From Agelaius tricolor (taxonomy: Eukaryota > Chordata > Aves > Passeriformes > Icteridae), in NCBI GenBank assembly GCA_023055355.1, contig JALJCS010000001.1, positions 49,543,381 through 49,607,380 of the forward strand: a DNA stretch of 64,000 nucleotides. Reading direction: 5' to 3'. Under the pieces are notes generated by a model. That model was given only the letters and a program-made list of their open reading frames with translations, was not told the origin of the DNA and made no database searches. Of the stretch, positions 36,246 to 47,731 are shown in pieces. The stretch's first letter is position 1; every line of letters begins with the position of its first letter. The position numbers were made by a program, and so were the translations under genes.

Positions 36246-37822
36246 GGAGTTCTACCTTTGGGCTCCAAAGAGCTAGGTTTTAATATTCCATATATACCTG
36301 AAAGAAGATGATGTTCTCACAGCTGGGTGCACCTTCCCCACATCCCTGCACCCCAAAAAAAAAAGAGCTGCCACTCCCACACTGCTTTTGGGAGCTCCTT
36401 GTGAGTTCATGCAAGCAGGACACTTCAATTTTATCACACATTTCTGTTGTAGACTAGTCATAGCTTTCCTAGAAAGATGAAAACAAGAAAGAGAATATCA
36501 CTATCAACATATGCACACTGGATCAAAAATATGCAGGATCAGAAATGTGTCTCTGGCTTCCCACCCAGAGGGCTGCAAAGCATGCAATGTATCAATAAGT
36601 TTCCTGACACCTTAAAATTGAAACACCTAGACTTCCCTCCTAGTTTATTTTTTTCTTTTTTCTTTTTTTTATTTCCTCAAGTTATGATATGATAATTAGA
36701 TTTTTTTTTTGCCTCAAAACCCATGACTAAATCTCTTTAATTTTAATGATGTTATTGGAGCTCTTCAATCATAGGGTTAAGCCTTTCCTCTAGCCCAAGG
36801 CATCTCATAATTACCTTCACAGAATGGCAATCTGAACATTCATAAAACATCAAACATTAAAATGTTGCAGTATTGAAATGTTGCAGGACTCAAATCTCTA
36901 CAAAAATATCTCAATACAATATATATTCCTAAGTGGGGTCTCTCCTGGGACCTACAAGCTAACACTTCACTTCTCAGAATCAGCACAACCCAGGGCAGCT
37001 CTGATCTGTCCCAAGATGTTAAAGAGATCGTGTGATTCCATCACAGTAACAGTGAGGACTATGCAAATGAAGGATTTTCAAATGAATGCGATATTGAGGC
37101 CATTATGTTCTGACAATTAAGGCAATGTTGGAATTTTTTTAAAGCTGGCATATAAATGAAACAGGCACATTTTGCTGTGCTTTCCTTAAACCAGAAAAAG
37201 CACAAGAGCAAAACCAAATAGCTTTTATGTTTTACTCTGAGATGCAGGACTCTCTTTAGAATATAGGATTTAGACCCCTAGAACCCCATCTTTACCAAAT
37301 TCTGAAGTCTATTGCCACTGAAACATTTGTCAAAAAAGATCTGGACAGAAGATTTTTTTGCAACAGGAATCTGTGTCTTCCTGAAATTTACTTTATAAAA
37401 AAACATGACTAGCTCTACACAACCTACCCATACACAGAGTAGCAAATATGCCCAAAACATAACAGTGAGGTTCTTACCTTAGGTATGCAGGTATCTGTGG
37501 AAAAATGATAAAAAACTCCATATCTCTCAGGGGCAGCATGTTTTTCAAATTACATGTACAAGTTTTAAGATCAAGAGAAAAGCATCCTAGTCTCTCCTTA
37601 CTCTTCTGCGTGATGATGAGACAATCACTTTCCACATTTAAAGTAAGGACAATAACTGCATCTCTTTGCAAACAGCTGCAAGATCTATTATTACAACAGA
37701 CAATATTTGACATAGGTATTAAGTATTACTTAATATTTGACTTAAGTAAGAGCACTTTACTCCAGATACACATCTCCAGAAACCACAGTTCACACTGGGA
37801 ATAACTTCGACATTAAAAAAGT
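36246..37822. other. Non-coding AT-rich sequence
   Basis: No gene is seen. The 11-bp word AAATGTTGCAG is repeated at 36860-36870 and 36876-36886. T-rich runs lie near 36645-36670 and 36701-36710. A TTAAGTATTACTTAA inverted word near 37716-37730 sits between two copies of AATATTTGAC. Confidence 0.5.
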
Positions 37823-38419
37823 TGTCAGCACAGGTTGTGGGACAACGGCAGCTCTGAAGACCTTAGGCCTCCCAGGGGTTTTATGATACCAAGGGACACA
37901 GAAAGGGGGTCAGTGTGCTCTTGCCTGACACTCAGAGTGAGGTGGTGATTTACAGCATCTTATACATAGACACGGACTGAGTTTGTAGGTTACATTTTGC
38001 TGTGTCTGGTGGGCAGAACAAGGTTGGAGTATCCCTTAATAAAATCTGGGACACTCCCACTGTTACTATTGAGTCAGAGATGATAAATAGTCAGATCACA
38101 AAACTAATTCCCTTTACTAAGAAACCCATTCCTTTTTATACTCTAGTTTGCTACAGGTGGACCTGATTGGTCCTTTAATGAAAACACCATCACCATTGGC
38201 TAATTAAGAAACCGCCCTTTGGTAAACATATTTCCATAACACATTCCACATGTTCACAAACACCAGGTGCAGCCATTTAAGGTAAGAAGTGGTTGTAATT
38301 CTTTTCTCTGAGCTTCTCACAGCCTTTCCCAGAATGATGCCTGGGAAAGTTGTCTGTTCTCTCTATGACCAGAAAGCTACCACCACATTCCACCTCTCAA
38401 TGGTGATCAGTACAACACA
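37823..38419 (-). mobile_element. Probable solitary LTR of an avian endogenous retrovirus
   Basis: On the minus strand there are two CCAAT boxes (reverse complements of 38195-38199 and 38166-38170), then TATAAAAAGG (38131-38140). This is the order and spacing of a retroviral U3 promoter. The surrounding sequence (TACAGGTGGACCTGATTGG, GGCTAATTAAGAAACCGCCC, CACATTCCACCTC) resembles LTRs I remember as common in songbird genomes. The proposed ends give a TG...CA element of about 600 bases, but no target-site duplication could be matched, so the limits are approximate. No gag, pol or env sequence lies on either side, which suggests a solo LTR. The family name was not assigned. Confidence 0.55.
38131..38199 (-). 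promoter_or_regulatory. LTR-type promoter: two CCAAT boxes and TATA box
   Basis: Minus-strand CCAAT boxes lie about 26 and 55 bases upstream of a TATAAAAAGG box, giving a compact RNA polymerase II promoter inside the LTR-like segment. Transcription would run towards lower coordinates. Activity is not implied, because the element looks old. Confidence 0.45.
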
Positions 38420-39665
38420 GGGCTAGGGTGAGTACAGACAAGAAAATAGCACTGGGAGTCACGACTGACTTGGAAGTTGCTGCTTCTGACATGGTTCCTG
38501 GGAGGCTGTTGTCATCTTATTGCAGGGGTTCCTACTGTTGTCTCCTTATCCTCTGCTGGGTGTCTGTGAGACAGCAGCCAGCTGGGGGAGAATGCCTTGA
38601 TGTCGTGTCCAGCACCTTGGGAGGGGAGAGCATGTTACCTGGAGAAGGGCAGCTCTCTCCAGAGACTCCCAGCAAACCTAGCTGGGCTCCAACTTGTGGC
38701 TGTGCAAAGACAGCTCTTGGCCACTGCTCCTCTGCAAGCCAGATAGAAAAGGAGCCATGGTCTCTGCAGGGCCCATAATTGTCTATTTCTGACAGTGCAT
38801 TAAGGCAGACAGCTGTGTAGTGGTTTGGAATCCCTCTCTATGTTTGGGTGCCGTGTTTCCTGAGTACTTTAAGGCTGCTTGCTGTAGTAGACAGCTTCCA
38901 AGCTCTTGGTGCAGTCCACATGTCCTTTGCTCCCTCTGTCTATACTGAGATTGGCACAGGTACCTGTCCTCAAGACATTTGCTAAAACTGGATTTCTGAG
39001 TCATGCCACATAGCTGCCCTTGTGTTGCTGATCCTTCTTGGACTTTGTTCAGATAAAACAGAGGGAAAACATGACGTTATAGTCCATGGAGAGGGCATTG
39101 GCCTCATCAGAGCCATTAACTCTCTCTACACACATCTCATCTCCTTACAGCATCCTTCTGGGGACAGCACCAACCTAAGCCCAGCAGGGCCCAGTTTCTG
39201 TGGTGTGAGGCCAAGGCTGAGGCACAGTGACAGCTGGGGCATTGTGTGGGGCACAGGAGACCTTGGACATCTTTGAAGGACTGGGAACATCAGGGCACAG
39301 TCAGACCTGGCAGAAGTTGAATCTATAATGTATTCATATTCTGGACCCCAGCATGCCTTATGTGCTGGTCCTCACTGAGATTTCCTGTGATGAAGAAGCA
39401 CCTCCTTATCACAAGGCTAGAACCCAGACATGGACCAATGTGTCAGCAGCACAGCATGGGATGATCCAACAAGCCCACCAGCACACAGCTGCTCAGCCAG
39501 GGGCTGAGCCCTCTGTCAGCACCTGGGCTGCTGTGAGAGGGGACAGCATCTGCAGCTGCCTCTCTGGCAGAACCCTGCAGAGAGGAGACTGTACTAAGAT
39601 TCCAATGGCTGTGCAAGGAAGAGAAGAGGAGAAGCTGAGCAAAAGTCTTTGTGATCTTTAAAGTG
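38420..39665. other. GC-richer unique stretch, no gene recognised
   Basis: About 1.2 kb richer in G and C than its surroundings, with plus-strand frames at 38428-38778 (116 codons) and 39353-39661 (102 codons). Neither shows a known domain, signal peptide or conserved motif, and each is interrupted on both sides. It directly abuts the LTR-like element on that element's upstream side. It may be ordinary flank, an unrecognised repeat, or an exon of a noncoding transcript. Confidence 0.4.
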
Positions 39666-41265
39666 TAATTTTGGAAAGATCTTCATGGTTTCTCTGAGCT
39701 CATCTCAACTATTAGGAAGCTTATTGCAAGAAAAGAACCCTGGAGGCTGTAAAGCAGATGTTCACATTTACTGTTGTTTTTACAAAATAAAGCATTGTCA
39801 TTTAATGCCACTGATTGGATCAGATGGAGGATTTATTACCCCCACTTTGAATATAGTTCTAATGTCAAAGGACTCTTGGTTTCCATGAAAAACAGTCAGG
39901 TGGTAGACTGAGAATGAAGTGCTGGGAATTGGATTAGAAAAAGAATATTTCAAATCATCCAGGTTTTCACAGATAAAAAAACTCCATTAATTGCAAAAGA
40001 ATTCTTTCGAAGAGTAGCAAAGGAATTTTCATTCATAAAAAAGTTCACAGGATCACTCTTTCATCATCTGCATAGGTCAGTCTAGTGCTTGCTTTGAATT
40101 CCTTGGGGCAGTTTTAATTTTCAATGCAGAGAGTCATTACCACACCAGTCACGCAGTGGAGGACTGAATCCTGTATATTGAGCAGAATCAGCTAAACTGG
40201 AGGAGGAGTTTTTCCATTGATTTTTAGAATCTGAGGGTAAGTTGTGGAATGAAATGACTTTTACTTTATTTCTCTCTTGCAATGTGGGTGCTCCCTTGGC
40301 TTCAGTAATTAAATTGCTGGAGAAAATCTAATTGCGAATTTAAAATTAACTAGATGAAAATTGTGGCAGCATAAAAGTGAGTAGCTCATAATTGCAGTTA
40401 CACCTGTTTGGTAATAAATATTAATGAGTTTTCAGCTTGGAAGAGACAAAAGCCCGTAGAACTGGTTTTTTCACTAACTAGGAAATGCTGGTTCTGCAGC
40501 ACTACAGAGTTTTGTAAAACCAAAACAGCATGCAGATTCATGGCTTCTATGGTGGGAGAGAATTTTATATAGATTTTATTTTTTTATGTGAGGATAGTTT
40601 TACATATTTGGACAATAATTTTTTGAGAGATAAAACCTTAAACCATTCCTACTACAGACAATGGAAAGACCCCCATCTGGCTCCTGTAGGCCCAGCACAG
40701 AGTGCAAGCATTGGCAGAGCCCTGACCTTAAGGGAAATGGCAAAGTCTCACCTGATGAAATGAATGAAGATCACTCCTGAGCCATCCAGGAGTGCTTCTG
40801 TTGGAGCAATGTTTGTTCACCAAGGCAACTGCTCTCTCTTCTGATATTTAATATCTTTTTTTTTTCCCAATTCCAATCCCAGGAAAGCCATTAAGAGGCA
40901 ATTCCTGGGCACCATAAGAAATCTAAATTACTGGGTGATTTTATGTCTCTCACCATTAGCAAGGCTCACTCTGGTTTTGCATGAGCTAAGACAAATTGGA
41001 AAAACACCCCCAGAGGGAAGAAATCATGCCAGTGAAAGACACATCCCAGTGGCACCAGGACTAACTTGTGTAAACTTTCCCACCTATAGATTAGAGCAGG
41101 TAGTCTATCCTCAGTGCTTCTCTCCATTTGCTATTCTTATTTGTGAACAATGTTGCTTCTGGGCTCTGTAAAATACCAAAGTGAAATCAGGTGCATCTCA
41201 GTCAAAGTGACAAAGGAATCTTGTCACACAAACAGCAGTAGCCTGCGGTATCACATGTATTTGTC
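39666..41265. other. Non-coding sequence with enhancer-like stretch
   Basis: No gene. The stretch at 40300-40440 is rich in homeodomain-type words and is described under findings. A T-run lies near 40857-40865. Other sequence is unremarkable. Confidence 0.5.
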
Positions 41266-41307
41266 ACAAAAAACCAAAAAAACAACAAAAAAACAAAAAA
41301 ACAAACC
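41266..41307. repeat. A-rich (AAAC)n-type tract
   Basis: Alternating runs of A and single C (AACAACAAAAAAACAAAAAAAC type). Same composition class as the tracts at 3036-3087 and 11504-11536. Confidence 0.85.
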
Positions 41308-44160
41308 TGAAATGGAAAACAGAATTAGGCTATTTTTTTAATGAAGACTATTGTTTCACCCACCAAAAAATAGTACCCAGAAAATACTAACAAGTATTAA
41401 CAAAATATTTTCCAATACTTTAGTGTAAAAATTATGGAATGTCATAACCCATGGAATTAATCTTGCAGAAATTAAACATTTCTACTTTTTGATTCAAAAT
41501 AGGTATAAATCAATTTTTATTTTTCTTTGAGATAACATCTCCAAAGCTTGTCCCTGATCATTTTTGCTTGGTAAAATTTGACAAACAGATTTATTATCAA
41601 AATTGCTTATGCATCTTTATTCAATTTGGATCTGGAATACTACAAAAAATAATCTTTTAAGGATTTAATTGTTTTCTAAAAGAAGCCCTATAATTCAGAA
41701 TCATATAAATTTTTTCTTTTTTTAGAGTTCAACAAATTTCACTTAAGAATTGTTTGAGGTCAGTAAGGAAATCCATTCTCATTTTATCTGAGTTGTTTTA
41801 GGCAAAGATGTCTAAAGGTAAGTAGGTCATTTTGAATTAAAAGGGTCTCTGGGAACAGTTCATGTATCAGTAGGGCCCAGAAGAAGAGGTGACATCACAG
41901 ATGTACACCTCTGCCTTGTGTTTGCAATTACACAAGCTGCCTTTCATCCCCAGTGTACCATTCTGATGTTACATTGAGGAACCACTCTGTAACACAGCTG
42001 GGCAGATTCATTACTGGGCCAAGGCTACTTGTGAGAAAGGGGCACACCTGTGTTTATGCATATTACAATTAATAATGAATTCAATTTTCATGGAATCTTG
42101 CAGCTTGGTTATGATGATCAGGCCCTCATGAACTCATAAGTATCTTCAACAGAGCTGCATGGTGACCTTTGTATAACAGCCAAGAAAATGCAATCAAATG
42201 CTGCTTTTTACGTATGGCTGGTGGAGTGTGAGTAGCAGTGGCAATCCCTGAGTGGGTCACCGTGCTTCTTCCCACTTCCCTGTTTTCCTCAGCTCTGATT
42301 TTAAATTATTCTAAATGGCAGCTTCTTCCTCCCAACCCTATGGACTGGGCTGGCTAAAGATGCCCTGCAGGCCTTAAAGGGTATTTTGTTACCAGGAGGC
42401 AGAGGACAGCAAGAAAAGTCAGTGATGGCCTGCTGAAAACCTGATCCAGAATGTGTCCCTCACTGCACAGGTCAAGGTGGAGTGAGGGACACATTCACAA
42501 GGGTGCTTGTCCTACATGAGGGGATGAAACAAATAAATGGCTGTGGTCAGCCAGGGACTACTCGAGGCAAAGTGCAAAGGGCTGCATGGAGTGGGGCAAT
42601 TTATACTTTTCATTCAGTGGCTTTGTCATGGATGGAAGTTACTGAAACTTTTTCATTTTATTTTTCACTCATACATCAGCTTAAAGGATGCAGGTACAAT
42701 TGTCTGTGGGCAGTTTGACATGTGCCTTGCCAGCTTACATAGGAACTCTGTGAAGGAGAAGAGAGAACAAATTTTTCTCATGGTTATTAACCACTGCACC
42801 TGTCTCCTCTCTTACCTCATTTCTATGCCAGTTTTCTCCCTAAAGATACAATTAATTGATTAATCTCTAAGGTGACCTGTAGCTACAGGACAGCTTATTT
42901 ACCTGAGAGTGAAGGCTATCTGAAAAATAAGGTTCCTTATCAGAAACTGGGGATGAGATGAAGAAAATATGATACTGAAAAAGAAAAATTAACATACTTG
43001 GGGCAACAGGCGCTTACAATTAAAGTTCTATTTGCTATAAATATCTACTTGTTTGGAAAGTTTCTTTTAAATTTGACTAAAAAAGCCCAACTGTGTTGAA
43101 AGTATGCTGACCTATTTGCTGCAGCTTTAGTTCACATAGTAAGTCCCATGATGAGTTTCAGTCTTCAGGCTAAACACTTTCTCATTTATTGTCTCTTGTT
43201 CTACCAGCTGGACTTCCACATTCACAAGTACGTGACATGCAAGTAATTAATGACACTTTAAGTATTCAGAAGCCACTTGCTGCACCTACTATCCTGTACA
43301 AGGTCATAAGAAATGTCTAAAAATATTTTATTATGTATTTTGGTAGTAAAGAAAGAGCTGCACTTTGCTATTTGAAATCTCAGGTTTTTTATCCTGAGTT
43401 TTGAGGCTGGGAAGGTGTCTTCCTAGCAAATGGAAGCTGCAATACTCCATCTGAAGATTTAAGAGCTATATTGAAAAAAAAATCTCACTCTAGGTGGCAT
43501 TATGGTTACAGACCTAACTGCAGTTCTGTCTGCAGGGTCTGGTACCCTGAACTGCAAGCACTGCCATGGAAGACAGCACAGTAACTGCATGAAGAAAGGC
43601 TCTTCTCCCCTGCTACAGGGGAAAAGGAGCACTATTTTAAAAGGTAGCAAAAAAACTTGTGAATGATTTTAAGGCAAGTAGAGCTCCAGTCTCCCAGCAA
43701 AAGAACCACGTGTTTTGTCAGTGACTTGCTGGAGCTGGGTGAACAACCAGGAGTGCAGCAGAGCAGAGGCTCAGTGTCCTGTATCCTTCACTATAAATGT
43801 AAGCTCTCACCAGGAGGGGTGCAGGGGTGCTTTCAGGTGAGTGTCAGGACATGGGCTTTATTCTTCTCTGCACTGCCTGGGGCTGCTACAGGTATCAGTC
43901 ACTTAGGTTCCCATCTCACCTGCTTTAGGGAGCCACCAGCCCTCCTTGCACCCTGACACAGCTCAGCAGCAGAACAAAAAGTGTGAGGTGCTTGGCCACA
44001 AGAAAATAGGGGATGTTGGCTTCTAGGGTGAAGGAGATCAGATCTCTGGTTCCAGGCTCACAGCAGTACTCATCCATGAGGCAGGCAGCCCAGCAAGGCT
44101 TCAGCCATGTGTGTCTCCCCTACATCTGCTCTGCAGGGCTGCTTGGGCACCCAGTATGCC
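41308..44160. other. Non-coding sequence
   Basis: AT-rich up to about 42000, then GC-richer from 43500. A potential splice acceptor (ending 43618) and a good donor (CAG/GTGAGT at 43837) could enclose a 218-base segment, but the frame I checked has a stop just before its ATG and no other support was seen. A CACGTG E-box lies at 43707-43712. Confidence 0.45.
42449..42496. repeat. Perfect 16-bp inverted repeat
   Basis: Positions 42449-42464 are the exact reverse complement of 42481-42496, with a 16-nt spacer. The spacer contains AGGTCAAGGT, close to a nuclear-receptor half-site. The arms end with mismatches both inward and outward. No known terminal repeat or RNA gene matches. Confidence 0.85.
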
Positions 44161-44167
44161 CCCCACA

Positions 44168-44306
44168 CCATGTACTCTATGTACATGGTGTACACGTGTA
44201 TACCATGTACATGTGTGTCCATGTACACACCATGTGCTGCCATGTGCTCTTTCCCTGGCGGCCATGTACTCCTTCCCTGCATCCATGTACTCCTTCCTGA
44301 GTGCCT
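44168..44306. repeat. CATGTAC-rich minisatellite with E-box palindrome
   Basis: The first half is a cluster of ATGTAC and CATGT words containing a 34-base near-palindrome at 44179-44212, centred on CACGTG (44193-44198) and broken by one mismatched pair. The second half (about 44240-44306) holds three diverged units of roughly 20 bases of the form CCATGTACTCCTTCCCTG. The repeat keeps several frames open on both strands and yields repeated Tyr/Cys/His-containing chance peptides. None is a credible protein. Confidence 0.8.
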
Positions 44307-46425
44307 GCCCGTGTCCACAGAAGCCAATCCACCCAGGACACATTCATGAGTTCTGCTGCAAAACCCACATGCTCCAAAAGCTGCTGTGGTGTGACACTCA
44401 GCACAGAAATGCCAAAATGGCTTTGAGCATCTGGCATTTAGGTGATAGTGGAAATGAGAATATGACTTAATTTGGAAGAGGGATCAAGAAGAAAATTATT
44501 GACATACAAAGACTTATTACTGCTAGTGATGAAACATTCATGAAAAAAGACTTAAACATCAATGTGTCAAGCTTTTCTGCTAATCTAGGACACACCATTA
44601 GGATTTGCTGTAAACAGCTGTCAGCTTTTCCATCAATGATTTTCCTTTGCAATTATTGGTAGCACATCCATGATCAAATATTAACACCCCAGACACCAGG
44701 ACAAAATTAAAGTTCAGTTATAACTGGGTAGGAATTTTCCTACAGCCTTCCAAAAAGGAAACCAAGAGGCAGTATGTGCCCAGAATCAACAGGGGGTCTC
44801 GTTAAAATAGTTGAGATTCCCTGAAACCCTGTGTTAATGATTTCTTAATTAACAGTTAGCAGTTTCATATTGCTATCATATCAGGCTCACTAGAGGCCCC
44901 ATTAGAAAAAAGCAAAATCCAAAATTATTCAATATGTTGAGGAGTGAACTAGAAAAGACAGAGGAGTCTAAAAAAATCTCCATTTGTCCTGCAGAAAAGC
45001 TTCCTTCAGCAAAGAAACTGGAAAAAAAAAAAAATTTTCCTAAAAAGTTTTTCCATAACCTTTGGTGGCAAACATTGGTTTTGTCCAGAATAAATTAACA
45101 GTAACTCATTAGAGGTAATTTAGATCAATTGCTAACAACATCAGTTCAAATAACTTTTTAAACTCACCTGAAATTTCTCCACTTGTACTCTGAATCTGAA
45201 TTCCCCAGCATGTCTGCATGTTTAATATGAAGTCAGGTATCACACAGAATTTTTATGTCTGCATAAAAATGTCTTGGATTTTTGGTAGTTTTCTCAGCAT
45301 ATAAATCACTGTCTACTTGCTGCTTAATCCCCTCAGTGAAACAGAAGTCAGCTGCGAGATTGAGCAGCACTTTTGTTTTGGGGTAATCCAATGAATTAAC
45401 AGCACAGGGCCATCTCAGAGGGGCTGCCACTCAGTTTAACATTAGGAAGCACCACCTAACCCAATTCCATGTAATACAGCAGTTTCCATTTCAGAACTTC
45501 AGCAAACAGAGAATCTGCTGCTGTAGTTTATTTCAGTGATCAATCAGATCTGGTAAAAATAGCAGTGCATCCTAGGCTCAACACAGGCCACAGAGAGCCA
45601 CTCCAAGAAAGGTGTGTTGGTGTGTCACACCGTGCATCCTTTGTGATATCCATTTGTGAAAGCATTTTGATATGGTCCAGCATTGCTAAGAGATTGTTAT
45701 ACAGAGTACTACACTAAAAATAATTAAATCCTTAAAATTCCAAGAGCTATAGAACATTTTGAGAGAAAAATAAAACACTTGCTTAACAGATGGAGTGGAT
45801 AGAACAAACTGGACAGCTACAAAATAATTTTACTGCAAACTTTAAATCTATGGCAAGTGTTGCCAGTGTTGAGAAAGATTTTCAGAGTAAGGAAAGAAAT
45901 GAAATCAGGTCTAGAGTTTGAGAGATTTTTAAGGCAGTGCGAAAATTTTGCACCAAGTTTCTGGAACAAACAACTCTTCACTGAACATATTCTATATAAC
46001 TCATAAGAGTATCAATAAAAGTCTTTTTTGTAATCCTAGCAATTAATGATGTGAACTGGACAAAATGCACTCCCAGCTCCTTCATGTTAATACTTGTGTG
46101 CTTGCAGTTAAATATGGATATAAAAATTCAGGGCGATTTGAAAAACATCAAGATGAATCTCTGGTGAGACTTTTCATGTGCAAGAGTCACTAAGAGTAGC
46201 CAGGTCAGCATGTGGTGATCCAAATCTTTGTTTTTCTAGATAATTACAGGAAATACAGCTATCAGCTGTTGTAATGGTACTGGATTCAGGAATACTTTTT
46301 TTACTGTACTTATTAAAGACCTGTTATACAAACAGAAAAGCACACTTCACATAATAGAGGGAAAAAAACTTATTTTGATGGCTGTTAAGAGACAAAAAAT
46401 TCATCCCTAAATTATATATATTGCT

Positions 46426-46441
46426 TATATATATATATATT
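46426..46441. repeat. (TA)n microsatellite
   Basis: Eight TA units, preceded by a shorter TATATA run near 46412-46420. Confidence 0.9.
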
Positions 46442-47715
46442 TATAAAGTAGGCTTACAGATGAACACTGTGGGGAATGAACTGCAGAAGAAAGTGTTTCA
46501 GAAGTTAAAGGTTATAAATTGAGTTGGTGATCAGAATTAATTCATAAGCCAAGGAAAGAACTACAACTTCAAGTAATTCTGAACAATTCAAAACTGCAGC
46601 CTTCTGGAAATTCTCCAGGAACAGAGCAATGGGAGAAGATTCCTGCATGAAAATCTGTTGCAAGACCATGCAGTGACATGTGATTATGAATAATTCACTG
46701 TAAATACTTGCACTGCCTCTTTAGATTAAAACAAATATAATTTCCCCCCTTCATCACAGTATTCTTGTTGTAAAGATTCAAAGACACTTGATTGCCTTAG
46801 ATCTGCATTCCCACATCTTGTTCCTTCCCGTCATTGCAGTGGCCTGGGTCTCTTGCAGGGATGTTCTGCATTATTAATGCCTGTGGTGTTTCAGGTGCCC
46901 TGTGTGCTGGCAGTGCACTGAGCTGGTGGTGTGGGAAGAGCCTGGCTGTGCTGCCAAACAGGACTGACAGAACGGAGCATTGCCCTGTCTCACTGGAGAT
47001 TGGCACTCCTCGCTGCTGGCATTAGAGATGATTGTTTCTCTTGAATGGCTGCCTGCATTAACACCCTGAGTATACACGAGGCACTTCCCTCTCCCCTTGC
47101 ACCAAATGTGCCATTGGAAAGCAAAAGGATTTTATGACTTTATTTAGAAAATGTCCTAGAGTAGAAGTGCACTCTTTGCTCACAGACAAGTGCCTGTAAG
47201 TCATGGAGTACTGAGTGTACTGGGCAAGTGCCCCTGCATTTCTCAGCATCCTTGACATACAAATACTGAGGAGCAGCACTGGGGTTTACTAAGCACATTC
47301 AGCAACAGAAGACCTGGCCCTGAAGGTCTTCTCCAGTGGCCTTCTTGATAGAGACCACCAGTTCCACTGACCCAGAACTCCATCCCCCTCCTCTTCCCTT
47401 CCACAAAGACAGCTGGCTGACTAGGGAGCCACTTCTCTGCATGTTGCAATAAGCAATTCACACTGAACTAATAAATTTTTGGGGTTTTTTCCCCTCTGGA
47501 TTCCTCTAGTTGTATTTTTTACCCTACTCCATAACTGGCTTTCTGAAGTTGGGTAGGTGGATTATACCTTGAGACACAGGCATAAGCTGTTGTGTGCAAG
47601 GCTGTCAAAGTCCTGTCAGAAGCAAACCAACAAGTAGGCAGGCCTTTTTTCAGGAGAAAAGAAAGGAAAGCAAAAGCAGGGCTTTGGTGTGAGGCTTGGA
47701 CCACCTTTTGCTGGT

Positions 47716-47731
47716 AAAAAAAAAAAAAAAA
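47716..47731. repeat. Homopolymer A run (16 bases)
   Basis: Sixteen consecutive A. No retroposed sequence was recognised upstream, so it is not called a poly(A) tail. Confidence 0.9.

Noticed and set aside
43619..43836. Candidate internal exon between acceptor CTACAG and donor CAG/GTGAGT
   Set aside because: The plus-strand frame has a stop immediately before its ATG and the peptide has no domain. Splice-like motifs of this quality are common.
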